From the NCBI GenBank assembly GCA_002708905.1, contig PAPM01000020.1, positions 98,811-162,810 on the forward strand: DNA of 64,000 nt, written 5' to 3'. The notes under the pieces were generated by a model that saw only the letters and a program-made list of their open reading frames with translations, had not been told where the DNA came from and did not search any database. Both the position numbers and the translations under genes were made by a program. Below are positions 27,547 to 36,349 of the stretch, piece after piece (within the stretch, counting starts at the first letter, position 1; every line of letters starts with the position of its first letter). Source of the DNA: Pseudomonadales bacterium. GTDB taxonomy: Bacteria; Pseudomonadota; Gammaproteobacteria; Pseudomonadales; Ketobacteraceae.

Positions 27547-29136
27547 TTACCCAAACATAGAGAAATCAACGTTGATGCCCCGTTCCCGCAGTTTCTCCAG
27601 GAATGCAGGGATTACCCCGGTCGCGACGAATCGCCCCTGCACTTTACCATCGGCATCAAACCCCTGCGGCTCAAAGCGAAAAATTTCCCCCAGCTGCACC
27701 GTATTGGAATCAACACCGGAGACTTCGCTGATACTGGTGATGCGGCGGCTGCCACAGGGGAAGCGGGTCTGCTGAATGATCAGGTGTACTCCCGATTGGA
27801 TCTGGCCACGAATGGCGGATAACGGCAGATCCATGCCTGACATCAGCACCAGCACCTCCAGTCGGTTCACACAATCGCGGGGGGAGTTGGCGTGAATGGT
27901 GGTAAGGGAACCGTCGTGGCCGGTGTTCATGGCCTGTAACATGTCCAACGCTTCACCGCCGCGGCATTCGCCCACCACGATGCGGTCCGGGCTCATGCGC
28001 AGACTGTTTTTTACCAGATCGCGAATCGTTACGGAGCCCTGTCCATCGGCATCTTCAGGCCGGGTTTCAAGCGACACCAGATTGGGCTGCGACAATTCCA
28101 GCTCTGCCGCATCCTCAATGGTGACAATCCGCTCCTGCTCCGGAATGAAGTTGGACAGAATATTCAACAGCGTGGACTTGCCGGAACCGGTACCCCCTGA
28201 AATAACAATGTTGCGTTTATTTTTTACCGCCAGTTCAAGAAACTTCACCATTGCCGGATTCAGGGACTGGTAATTAATCAGGTGCGATGCGGTCAGCTTT
28301 TCATTTTTGTAGCGGCGGATGGTAAGGGAGGGACCTTTGATGGCCAGTGGCGGAATAATCGCATTGATACGGGAGCCTCCCTTCATGCGGGCATCCACCA
28401 TGGGAGAGCGTTCGTCAATGCGGCGACCGGACTCCCGGGTGATACGTTTGATGGCTCGAACTACGGCGTCATCGTTGGTGAATCGATCACTGGCCCGCTG
28501 GGTGCCTTCGTCAGTCTGGTAGAAAATTTCATCGGCTGCATTCACCATGATTTCGTTGACATCGTCAAATTCCAGCAACTTGTCCAGTGGGCCCAGGCCG
28601 ATGAATTCGTTCATCACCTGGCGTCCCATGCGGTTGCGGTCAATGGCGGCCGGAATGTCCTGCCATTGGTTTAAAGCCGTGGTGATCAGGTTGCGCAACG
28701 TAGCGTTATGTTCGTCATCGATCCGGTTATGGTGATCCTCTGTGAGGGCATCGGCCACCGACCAATACAGTTTCTCCCGCAATTGTTGGTAAAGGCGTTC
28801 CTGCGCATTGGGATCAGCATCGTTTTGTTCCCGTATGCCGCCCCCTTTGATCTGCACCTTGATGTGGTAATCGTCGAGGGTCAGTGTGTCACCGAGGGTG
28901 AGTGGACCATATTGCTCCACCTTGACGTCGTTCACCCGCAGGGCTTTCAGTTTGGCACGATTAACCACATGTACGCCGTCGTCATGCAGTTTCAGTTCTG
29001 CGTGCAGTTTGGCAACTTTCCAGCCGGGTAAAACAACGGCGTTATCCGGTCCTGAGCCCAGCGTGCAGTGCGGCTGATCGATAAAGGTGGAGGAGACGGC
29101 TTCGCCTTTGCTGTTACGTACGATGACATTGAACAT
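27547..29136 (-). CDS. FHA-domain CpaF/TadA-type secretion ATPase
   Basis: A 529-residue fusion. Residues about 1-95 form a forkhead-associated domain that binds phosphothreonine peptides (CTLGSGPDNAVVLPG, KLHAELKL, KALRVNDVKV). The rest is a CpaF/TadA ATPase: RDLLNxD-like linker, Walker A ISGGTGSGKSTLLN near residue 312, the Asp-box ERIVTIEDAAELEL, Walker B-type RMSPDRIVVGECRGGEA and the His-box TGHDGSLTTIHANSP. CpaF normally powers a tight-adherence pilus, but no tad/cpa genes are nearby. A PP2C phosphatase gene 1.1 kb away could act on the same phosphopeptide circuit. Confidence 0.9.
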   Translation of the reverse strand: MFNVIVRNSKGEAVSSTFIDQPHCTLGSGPDNAVVLPGWKVAKLHAELKLHDDGVHVVNRAKLKALRVNDVKVEQYGPLTLGDTLTLDDYHIKVQIKGGGIREQNDADPNAQERLYQQLREKLYWSVADALTEDHHNRIDDEHNATLRNLITTALNQWQDIPAAIDRNRMGRQVMNEFIGLGPLDKLLEFDDVNEIMVNAADEIFYQTDEGTQRASDRFTNDDAVVRAIKRITRESGRRIDERSPMVDARMKGGSRINAIIPPLAIKGPSLTIRRYKNEKLTASHLINYQSLNPAMVKFLELAVKNKRNIVISGGTGSGKSTLLNILSNFIPEQERIVTIEDAAELELSQPNLVSLETRPEDADGQGSVTIRDLVKNSLRMSPDRIVVGECRGGEALDMLQAMNTGHDGSLTTIHANSPRDCVNRLEVLVLMSGMDLPLSAIRGQIQSGVHLIIQQTRFPCGSRRITSISEVSGVDSNTVQLGEIFRFEPQGFDADGKVQGRFVATGVIPAFLEKLRERGINVDFSMFG

Positions 29137-29392
29137 GAAAAGAATACCGGGGCAGGTGAAGGGCTGTTGTTATTGTTGTGGTCGCCATCCATGGTGCCCC
29201 ATTAGCTTAACATACCTTGTCGCATTGCATACAAACTGGGGGAAGTTTGTCATTTCTGGCAGCAGTATGCTTTCTGCGAGTTTCCTAAGTGGCTGATAAA
29301 GTTGGAGTATTAAGTTGCTGGGGGTGGTTCGGTCCTTGCTCTGGATGATTAAGCCAGTTCAGATTTAACAGCAATACAAGGAGCAATTTGCC

Positions 29393-29935
29393 ATGAGCAA
29401 GATCGGCCTTTTCTTTGGTACAGACACCGGTACCACCCGTCTCCTGGGGAAGAAGATCGCAAAAAAACTCGGGGAGGATCTGGTGGACAAGCCCCTTAAT
29501 ATCAATCGGGCCAGTCTGGATGATCTGCTTAGCTACCAGGTTTTGATCCTGGGCACCGCGACCTACGGTGAAGGGGATTTGCCCGGCATGGAAAACAACG
29601 TTAAAGCCGGCAGCTGGGCGGAGTTCGTACCGCAGCTGGAGGGGGTTGACCTGACCGGCAAAACCATCGCGCTTTATGGTGTGGGCAACCAGGAGAAATA
29701 CGGCACCCGTTATGTGAACGGTATGGCCAAGCTGTACAACATCTTTAAAGACAAGGGCGCCAACATTGTGGGCAGTTGGAGCACGGATGGCTACACCTTT
29801 ACCGCGTCAGAGGCGGTTATTGACGGCAAGTTCGTTGGCTTGGCATTGGATAACAAGTCCCAGAAGCTCAATACCGATGCACGTATTGACGGTTGGGTGG
29901 AAATGGTGAAACCGGAGTTGGTGGCAGCCCTTTAG
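29393..29935 (+). CDS. Flavodoxin, long-chain
   Basis: A 180-residue FMN electron carrier. The phosphate-binding loop is GTDTGTTRLLG, the isoalloxazine loops are TATYGEGDLPG and GVGNQEKYGTRY, and the inserted 20-residue loop that defines long-chain flavodoxins is present (SWSTDGYTFTASEAVIDGKF). It is closest in form to the NifF/FldA type. AAGGAG lies before the ATG. Probably monocistronic and divergent from the FHA-CpaF gene. The partner reductase is not in this window. Confidence 0.94.
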   Translation: MSKIGLFFGTDTGTTRLLGKKIAKKLGEDLVDKPLNINRASLDDLLSYQVLILGTATYGEGDLPGMENNVKAGSWAEFVPQLEGVDLTGKTIALYGVGNQEKYGTRYVNGMAKLYNIFKDKGANIVGSWSTDGYTFTASEAVIDGKFVGLALDNKSQKLNTDARIDGWVEMVKPELVAAL

Positions 29936-29946
29936 TCACCGATCAA

Positions 29947-30133
29947 TCACCGCAGGTTGAGGGCAGCCTGCAGATCCTGTACCTGAAGCTCTGCCATTTG
30001 TTGCCGTTGCTGTTCGGCCAGAATCACCAGGGCGCCATGGTGTTGCAGCCCGCAAGCACCGTTATCAGTAAAACAGTTGGCAAGAACCTGGACAGCATCA
30101 AGCTGATCTCGTAAATCGAGTTTATATTTTCAT
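29947..30133 (-). pseudogene. Small gene with a start-proximal frameshift (or unusual start)
   Basis: On the minus strand a frame reading LDLRDQLDAVQVLANCF and on to GLQHHGALVILAEQQRQQMA, ending at TGA 29947-29949, has coding character: heptad-like helices, no rare codons, 57 residues. It has no start codon in frame. An ATG at 30133 is one base out of frame, separated by an AAAA run. Removing one A would give a continuous 61-residue protein beginning MKYKLDLRDQ. Either a single-base insertion has broken the gene or the run is a sequencing error. No function can be assigned. It converges with the flavodoxin gene, 11 bp between stops. Confidence 0.4.
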
Positions 30134-30252
30134 ATTAGTCAATTATTCCGTAAAAATGGGATGCTCGCCCAGGGCCGGAACGCGGATTTCCCGTGGTAAT
30201 ACCTGTGTCCGGGCAGTATAGTGAATTGCATCCCATGATTGGAATTTCTTGA

Positions 30253-30990
30253 ATGCCGTTGTGTTGTTATAGCGAATCATTAATTGGTGGTCGCTCAGAG
30301 AATCAGGATTTTGCGCTTAGTTTTGAGCTTGGGCAGGATGTGTTTGCCGTGCTATGTGACGGCATGGGCGGTTATGCCGATGGTGGTTGGGCTGCGGCGA
30401 CGTTCGCCCAGTCGGTGAAAGAGGTGGTTACCCGGCATATCCCGGAAGAGGTGGTAAGCCCCGAGCAGGCAATGACGGATTGGCTGCAGCGGGCGTGGTT
30501 GCTGTTCTGCGACAAACATCAGCTACAACAGCGTCACCGTCAGGCGCAGACCACGTTTGTACTGGCCTGGCTGGCACGGGATTTCACCCTGGTGGCCCAT
30601 GCGGGGGATTCCCGTTGCTATGGTCTGCGTCCGGATGCCGTCCTTTGGTGTACCCAGGATCACAATTTGTATGAGTTGGGCGTGATGAATGGGGATATAG
30701 ATCCCCGGCATACGCCCAAGGCACAGGGGCAGCACGCACTGCTGTATCGCAGTGTGGGGCGGAATAAGCCGCTTAAACCCACCCTGACGCTGCATCCCGC
30801 ATTGTGCAGGGGGCAGGCGTTGACCTTATGCAGTGACGGTTTGTGGAGCCAGGTGCGGGACCCGGAATGGTTGGCTCTGGTAGCTGCTGAAGATGCGGCG
30901 GGGAGTCTGCAAGCACTGTTGAGAACCGCAGTACAACGGGGCGGCGCAAGGGCCGATAATGCGACGGCCCTGCTGGTCCGCTTCGAGTAG
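30253..30990 (+). CDS. PP2C-family Ser/Thr protein phosphatase
   Basis: A 245-residue metal-dependent phosphatase. Metal-binding motifs are in order: GGRSENQDFAL (motif 1), VLCDGMGGYADGG (motif 2), AHAGDSRCYGL, LTLCSDGLW (motif 8) and RADNATALLV (motif 11). It should remove phosphate from Ser/Thr residues in the cytosol. No kinase of the Hanks type is nearby, but an FHA protein is encoded 1.1 kb upstream, so a shared signalling circuit is possible. GGAA lies 8 nt before the ATG. Confidence 0.92.
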   Translation: MPLCCYSESLIGGRSENQDFALSFELGQDVFAVLCDGMGGYADGGWAAATFAQSVKEVVTRHIPEEVVSPEQAMTDWLQRAWLLFCDKHQLQQRHRQAQTTFVLAWLARDFTLVAHAGDSRCYGLRPDAVLWCTQDHNLYELGVMNGDIDPRHTPKAQGQHALLYRSVGRNKPLKPTLTLHPALCRGQALTLCSDGLWSQVRDPEWLALVAAEDAAGSLQALLRTAVQRGGARADNATALLVRFE

Positions 30991-31001
30991 TAATTGCCCC
31001 G

Positions 31002-31018
31002 CTAACCCTTTGGGTTAG
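31002..31018. terminator. Small hairpin between the PP2C and yaiL-like genes
   Basis: CTAACCC-TTT-GGGTTAG is a perfect 7-bp stem 12 bp after the phosphatase stop. It lacks a T-run, so termination is uncertain; it could also stabilise the mRNA end. Confidence 0.4.
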
Positions 31019-31060
31019 AATACAGCCCCATGTAATTGCATATTTTGGGAAGGTCGAACC

Positions 31061-31597
31061 ATGGCATCGTTACAGGACCAGCTGCTGAAAGCCGGCATCA
31101 TTGATAAATCCAAGAATCAGAAGGCCAAGAAGGAAAAACACAAGCAACAGAAGCAACTTCCGAAAGGCCAGGTGCAGGAGGATGAAGCCAAGATCCTGGC
31201 TGCCAAGGCCAGAGCAGAAAAGTTGGAGAAGGATCGCCAGATCAATCAGAAGAATCAGCAGGAAGCAGAGCGCAGAGCGATTCTGGCGCAGATCAAACAG
31301 TTGGTGGCAACATCCCGTCTGAGTCGCGAAGGCGCAGAACAACCGTACCAGTTTGCCCACGACAAAAAGATCAAGAAAATCTACGTGACGGACGAGCAAC
31401 AGCGACGGTTGGTGGCGGGGCAGCTGGCGATAGTGGTGTTGAATGATCAGTATGAATTGGTGCCACCTAAAGTGGCCGAGAAAATTGCTCAGCGCGATGA
31501 AGCCTATGTGGTGGTCATGAATCAGCTGGATTCCAATCCGGTGGATGTGGACGACCCCTATGCGGATTACCAGATTCCAGATGATCTGATGTGGTGA
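31061..31597 (+). CDS. DUF2058 family (YaiL-like) protein
   Basis: A 178-residue protein of the YaiL family. It opens with MASLQDQLLKAGIIDKSK, then a long Lys/Gln-rich helix (about 20-85) that is probably nucleic-acid binding, then a compact C-terminal domain (QPYQFAHDKKIKKIYVTDEQQ). E. coli YaiL is described as nucleoprotein-associated; the precise role is unknown. GGAAGG lies before the ATG. Convergent with the amidase gene. Confidence 0.9.
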   Translation: MASLQDQLLKAGIIDKSKNQKAKKEKHKQQKQLPKGQVQEDEAKILAAKARAEKLEKDRQINQKNQQEAERRAILAQIKQLVATSRLSREGAEQPYQFAHDKKIKKIYVTDEQQRRLVAGQLAIVVLNDQYELVPPKVAEKIAQRDEAYVVVMNQLDSNPVDVDDPYADYQIPDDLMW

Positions 31598-31611
31598 TTG
31601 TTACAAGTTTT

Positions 31612-32232
31612 TTATGAGAACGGGTCAGGATCGGTGGCAAGACTGTCAATGAGTTGATCGAAGCTCTGTATCCGCACGTTTTGCACCAGCGAAATATAGG
31701 CATGCCAGTCCCAGGCCGGGTTCGGGCAGGCAGTGTGGCCGGAATTGGGTTGTTCTTCTATATGCCCGCGGATACCGGGAGCATGACGCCGGGTATCGTG
31801 CACAATGGGGATGTTGTAACGATGACAGAGCCAAGCCACCAATTGGGCAGACGCGGCATATTGACGATGGGTAGGGTGCATGTGGATGCCGTGGCTCCAC
31901 TGGTTCACATGCTCAATCCCGATGCTGTCCCGGTTGGTCTCGGAGTTGATGTTGTCCACATGATTGGCAATGTGAGCATCCCGTACAAACTGGGTGATAT
32001 CGCCCTGGCGGTTGACGATGTAGTGGGCGCTGGCGGGCCCATTGCGAAAGGTGTTGATGGCAGGCCCTTCGTTTTGGGCAGGCCCGCCTGTGATATGAAT
32101 GATAATGTAGCGGATTTGGCGCGGCTGTTGGGGGACTCTGAAATTAGCCGCATCGGCACGATACAGGGTACCCGGATAGTCCACATCGGAAAAATCAATT
32201 CGGCGCAATCGGCGCCAGCCATCCCTTGCCAT
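31612..32232 (-). CDS. N-acetylmuramoyl-L-alanine amidase (Amidase_2/PGRP fold)
   Basis: A 206-residue zinc amidase that cleaves the bond between MurNAc and the peptide stem. The first zinc ligand is His46 in YIIIHITGG. Others are probably His157 and Cys169 in the IRGHIEE to HTACPNPAWDW region, similar to the final AmpD/T7 lysozyme block. No signal peptide or lipobox is visible, so it resembles cytosolic AmpD in location, although AmpD is usually about 185 residues. A phage origin is not indicated, since no phage genes flank it. AAGGGCAG lies about 9 nt before the ATG. Confidence 0.85.
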   Translation of the reverse strand: MARDGWRRLRRIDFSDVDYPGTLYRADAANFRVPQQPRQIRYIIIHITGGPAQNEGPAINTFRNGPASAHYIVNRQGDITQFVRDAHIANHVDNINSETNRDSIGIEHVNQWSHGIHMHPTHRQYAASAQLVAWLCHRYNIPIVHDTRRHAPGIRGHIEEQPNSGHTACPNPAWDWHAYISLVQNVRIQSFDQLIDSLATDPDPFS

Positions 32233-32350
32233 TGGAACTGCCCTTGGTGAGTGTGAGCTGATTATTCATATCAAAATAAAAGCTACGCACCCATCAAGGC
32301 AAGGTAAAAGTCACACTTTCAGGATGATTTTGTTGCCTGTTTTCCCAGAA

Positions 32351-34246
32351 TTACTTTAGCAAGGCCGCCATTTCCTCCACGCTGCCGGGATCATCAATAG
32401 TGGAGGGAATCGCGTATTCCTCCCCATCCGCGATTTGGCGTAACAGCTTGCGCAGAATCTTCCCGGATCGGGTTTTCGGCAGTCGTTGGGCGATCATAGC
32501 TTTCTGGAAACAGGCGATGGGGCCTATTTCATGGCGAACCATGGCCACCAGCTCGGATTGTAGTTGGCTCTCTTCTATGTCAGCCCCGTCTTTCAGCAAA
32601 ACCAGTCCAATAGGCACCTGGCCTTTCAGTTCATCGTGGACACCGATGACAGCGCATTCCGCAACAGCAGAATGGGAGGCAATGATTTCCTCCATTTCGC
32701 CAGTGGAGAGACGATGCCCGGCCACGTTAATCACGTCGTCGGTACGTCCCATGATAAAGACATAGCCGTCTTCGTCTTTGTAGCCGCCATCACCGGAAGT
32801 GTAATAGCCGGGGAAGTTATTCAGATAGCCGGCCTGAAAGCGGGGAAAGTTATTCCAGATGGTGGGCAGGCAGCTGGGGGGAAGCGGTAATTTGATCGCA
32901 ATAGCCCCTTGCTGGCCCGCTGGCAGGGGATGGCCGGAATCATCCAGTATTTGTACGTCGAAACCAGGTGAGGGCAGAGTGGAGGAACCGGGCTTGGTGG
33001 GCTTGGCCTCGATGCCCATCAGGTTACCGCAAATGGCCCAACCGGTTTCTGTCTGCCACCAGTGATCGATCACCGGTTTGCCGGTTTTTTCCCGGGTCCA
33101 GTCATAGGTGGGTGGGTCCAGGCGTTCACCGGCCATGAAAATGGTTTCCAGGGCAGACAGATCATATCCGGCCAACAACTTGGCCTCTGGATCTTCTTTC
33201 TTGATGGCTCTGAATGCGGTTGGCGCGGCAAAGATGGCTTTGGCCTTGTACTCGCTCGCCACCCGCCAGAATGCACCGGCATCCGGTGTTTTCACCGGCT
33301 TGCCTTCGTACATGATGGTGGTGCAGCCCGCCAGCAGTGGTCCGTACACAATGTAGGAATGGCCAACCACCCAGCCCACATCAGAAGCTGCCCAGAACAC
33401 CTCGCCAGGGTTCATGTTGTACACCGCTTTCATGGAATAGTTGAGGGCGACGGCGTGGCCGCCGTTATCCCGCACCACGCCTTTGGGCTTGCCGGTGGTG
33501 CCGGAGGTGTAGAGGATATAGAGCGGGTCGGTACCCTTCACTGGAACACAATCGGCTGGCTCGGCGGCTGAGACCGCGTCCAGCCAGTCGATATCCCGGC
33601 CCTCGATCAAGTCAGCCGTTGCTTGGGGGCGTTGCAGGATGATGCAGCGTTCCGGCTTGTGTTCCGCCTGGCGCACGGCCTCATCCAGCATAGGCTTGTA
33701 CTCGATGACTTTGCCCACTTCAATACCGCAGGAGGCGCTCACCACAACTTTGGGGGTAGCGTCGTCAATACGCACCGCCAGTTCGTGGGGAGCAAAACCG
33801 CCGAACACCACAGAGTGAACGGCACCCAGGCGGGCGCAGGCCAACATGGCGATGGCGGCTTCCGGCACCATGGGCATGTAAATTACCACGCGGTCGCCTT
33901 TGCCTACGCCTTCGTTTTTCAGGGCTCCGGCAAAGGTTGCCACGGCGTCCGTTAGCTGTTGATAGGTGTACGTGCTCTTGTTGCCGGTAACAGGTGAATC
34001 GTAAATCAGCGCAGTTTGCTCGCCGCGCCCCTGTTCCAGGTGATAGTCCAGTGCCAGGTAGGCCGTATTCATTTCACCATCGGCGAACCAGCGTTGAATG
34101 CCGTTTTCGTCGGTGGAAAGGATTTGCTCGGGATCCTTGAACCATTTCAGCTGGTTGGCTTTCTTGCGCCAGAAGGCTTCCGGTTGTTCAATGGATTCGC
34201 GGTATTCCCGCTCGTAACAAGAGGAGCCAGTGGTCGCTTGAGTCAT
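32351..34246 (-). CDS. prpE: Propionyl-CoA synthetase (acyl-adenylate ligase)
   Basis: A 631-residue AMP-forming acyl-CoA synthetase. Signatures are DPLYILYTSGTTGKPKGVVRD (P-loop), HWWQTETGW, YYTSGDGGYKDEDGY and the catalytic C-terminal lysine in PKTRSGKILR. The RDNGGHAVAL segment after the P-loop is typical of PrpE/ACSS3 rather than Acs. It activates propionate, and probably acetate, for entry into the methylcitrate or other pathways. Regulation by lysine acetylation is usual for the family. ATG at 34246 has AAGG about 9 nt upstream; the longer frame to 34345 is unsupported. No prpBCD genes are adjacent. Confidence 0.93.
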   Translation of the reverse strand: MTQATTGSSCYEREYRESIEQPEAFWRKKANQLKWFKDPEQILSTDENGIQRWFADGEMNTAYLALDYHLEQGRGEQTALIYDSPVTGNKSTYTYQQLTDAVATFAGALKNEGVGKGDRVVIYMPMVPEAAIAMLACARLGAVHSVVFGGFAPHELAVRIDDATPKVVVSASCGIEVGKVIEYKPMLDEAVRQAEHKPERCIILQRPQATADLIEGRDIDWLDAVSAAEPADCVPVKGTDPLYILYTSGTTGKPKGVVRDNGGHAVALNYSMKAVYNMNPGEVFWAASDVGWVVGHSYIVYGPLLAGCTTIMYEGKPVKTPDAGAFWRVASEYKAKAIFAAPTAFRAIKKEDPEAKLLAGYDLSALETIFMAGERLDPPTYDWTREKTGKPVIDHWWQTETGWAICGNLMGIEAKPTKPGSSTLPSPGFDVQILDDSGHPLPAGQQGAIAIKLPLPPSCLPTIWNNFPRFQAGYLNNFPGYYTSGDGGYKDEDGYVFIMGRTDDVINVAGHRLSTGEMEEIIASHSAVAECAVIGVHDELKGQVPIGLVLLKDGADIEESQLQSELVAMVRHEIGPIACFQKAMIAQRLPKTRSGKILRKLLRQIADGEEYAIPSTIDDPGSVEEMAALLK

Positions 34247-34430
34247 AATATTTTGCCTTTTTATTAGCGGTTTTTCTGGATATGCCAATACCGGGGTCGT
34301 TGGTCCAGAATAACATTGTATACCTGCGTTCAAACACCCTACCAAAGTCTATTGCTTGCTCACGGCGGTTGTAAGGCCTGTGGGGAATTCGACATTTGCT
34401 GTGCTTTTCCTGACGTATATCTTCGCGTCG

Positions 34431-35093
34431 ATGGGCATGATGGGAGGGTTTTCCTTTGCTCGCGCCTGGTACACATCTTGCTCGTACACCTCTTACTCCA
34501 AGGTGGATGACTTCTTTCCAAGTACGAGCTGGCTTATGTACGACAATGCGGATCATGTTGACGAACGACAATGGGTAATCTGGAACGTGACCCTCGGACT
34601 GCGCGACACGGTCGTTATCGGAGAGATTGAGACCGGCGCCAATGGCCGTCAGGCCTGGTTGGATGAACCCTATGATATGGTGGGTCCGTTTTGCCTGGAT
34701 CAGCTGGAAACCACAGGCCAGATCCGCTTTGAGGCTTGTGTGGTCATGTCGCAGGAGCGTTGGCAGCGGGAGCAGGCCGAGCAGCGCCGTCAGGCGCACA
34801 TCAATCGCCGTGCATTCGAGGAGCGGGTGGCTGATGCATTTGCCCGCTTTAATGCCCGTAGGGGAGATCAGCAGCAGAGTAGCGCAGGGCGGCCTGCACA
34901 GTTTCAGCGAACCAGCGACAAACGACATCGTGAGCTGTTGAATCTGCCGGTGGAAGGGGAGTTGAAAGTAACCCAGATTAAAGTGGCCTACCGGCGCCTT
35001 GCGCAAAAAGCCCATCCCGATGCGGGTGGAGAGCATGAACTTTTTGTGCAGATTACGGAAGCCCGCGACGCGTTGCTGGAGCAGGCTTCGTAA
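34431..35093 (+). CDS. J-domain protein (DnaJ-like C-terminus)
   Basis: About 220 residues. The C-terminal 65 residues are a J-domain with the HPD motif in LAQKAHPDAGGEHELFVQITEARD, which stimulates an Hsp70 ATPase. The N-terminal part (FARAWYTSCSYTSYSKVDDFFPSTSWL) is unrecognised but compact, and the middle is a charged helix rich in Arg/Glu. The start is unclear: ATG at 34431, 34437 or 34440, or an upstream TTG/GTG; none has a good ribosome-binding site. Divergent from prpE. Probably a specialised co-chaperone; the client is unknown. Confidence 0.75.
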   Translation: MGMMGGFSFARAWYTSCSYTSYSKVDDFFPSTSWLMYDNADHVDERQWVIWNVTLGLRDTVVIGEIETGANGRQAWLDEPYDMVGPFCLDQLETTGQIRFEACVVMSQERWQREQAEQRRQAHINRRAFEERVADAFARFNARRGDQQQSSAGRPAQFQRTSDKRHRELLNLPVEGELKVTQIKVAYRRLAQKAHPDAGGEHELFVQITEARDALLEQAS

Positions 35094-35113
35094 TCAATCT
35101 TCAGACTTAATGC

Positions 35114-36298
35114 TTATTCCGACCCAAGTACCCGCACGTTGATAACGTGTTCCACCTGACGCAATTGTTCAATGATCGTGTCGCTGGGAACGTTTTCCAC
35201 ATCCAGGATATTGTAGGCCACATCGCCACGGCTCTTGTTCATCATATCGATGACGTTGACGTTATTGGCCGTAAAGATGGAGAGTACGTTACCCAGTACG
35301 CCGGAAACGTTGTCGTTAGTGAAAGTGATGCGGCAACCGCCGTCAGCCCGAGGCATGTTGACCGCAGGGAAATTGACCGAATTTTTGATGTTGCCGTGCT
35401 TTAGAAACTCCATTAACTGATCGGCTGCCATCACAGCACAGTTTTCTTCAGCTTCCGCTGTGCTGGCGCCTATATGCGGCATGGCAATCACGTCTTCGCG
35501 CTCAAGCAGTTGCGGTTCCGGGAAATCACAAATGTACATGCCCAGCCCCTGTTCCGAATTCAGGCTTTCCACAACAGCACTGGAATCGACAATGGCATCG
35601 CGGGCAAAATTGAGCAGCCGGGCACCGGGTTTGACGGACTTCAATACATCCTGATTGATCAGGCCGCGAGTGGCATCCAGTGCCGGCACGTGCAAAGTAA
35701 TATAGTCAGCTCGGGATAGCAGGGAGTGCAGGTTCTCCATGCGTTCCACCCGATTGGGCAGGCGCCAGGCGGCCTCTACCGAGAGGGCAGGATCGTACCC
35801 TACTACTTTCATGCCCAGGGCCAGAGCCATTTCAGCCACCATGGAACCGATGGCTCCCAGACCGACTACGCCCAATGTGCTGCCGTACAATTCTTTACCG
35901 GCAAAGCGCTTTTTCTCCGCTTCCAACAGTTTGCTCATTTCACCGGCGTCTTTGATATGGGTGAGGCTTTGCACATATTCGATGCCGGTGAGCACGCCAC
36001 GGGAACCCAGTAACAAACCTGCCAGCACCAATTCCTTCACTGCATTGGCGTTGGCACCGGGCGTGTTGAATACCACAATGCCGCGATGGCTGTAATCTTC
36101 CAACGGGATGTTGTTCACCCCGGCACCGGCCCGCGCGACGCACACCACGCTGTCCGGCAGTGGTTCATCATGCAGTTTGTGGCTGCGTAAGAGGATGCCG
36201 TCCGGGTGGCTGATATCGCTTCCCACTTCAAATTCTGCCCGTGGAAATCGTTCCAGTCCTTTTACCGAGATCTGGTTGTAGGTTTTTACTTTAAACAT
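35114..36298 (-). CDS. serA: D-3-phosphoglycerate dehydrogenase
   Basis: A 394-residue NAD-dependent hydroxyacid dehydrogenase that begins serine synthesis from 3-phosphoglycerate. It shows VARAGAGVNNIP, the Rossmann motif LGVVGLGAIGSMVA, the catalytic Arg in LLNFARDAIVD, the Glu in FPEPQLL and the His in AMPHIGASTAEAEEN. The C-terminal 75 residues form an ACT domain (GVLGNVLSIFTANNVNVID) for serine feedback. AAAGGGA precedes the ATG. It is the second gene after serC, 51 bp apart, so the first two serine steps are co-transcribed. Confidence 0.95.
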   Translation of the reverse strand: MFKVKTYNQISVKGLERFPRAEFEVGSDISHPDGILLRSHKLHDEPLPDSVVCVARAGAGVNNIPLEDYSHRGIVVFNTPGANANAVKELVLAGLLLGSRGVLTGIEYVQSLTHIKDAGEMSKLLEAEKKRFAGKELYGSTLGVVGLGAIGSMVAEMALALGMKVVGYDPALSVEAAWRLPNRVERMENLHSLLSRADYITLHVPALDATRGLINQDVLKSVKPGARLLNFARDAIVDSSAVVESLNSEQGLGMYICDFPEPQLLEREDVIAMPHIGASTAEAEENCAVMAADQLMEFLKHGNIKNSVNFPAVNMPRADGGCRITFTNDNVSGVLGNVLSIFTANNVNVIDMMNKSRGDVAYNILDVENVPSDTIIEQLRQVEHVINVRVLGSE

Positions 36299-36349
36299 CG
36301 GTTATTCCCTTTAAAATTTGATCTTTCAATTTGTTGTTATGCGCTGATC

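Noticed and set aside
31612..32232. Prophage remnant suggested by the amidase
   Set aside because: No holin, integrase, tail or capsid gene is nearby, and both neighbours are ordinary chromosomal genes. The protein is better read as an AmpD-like enzyme.
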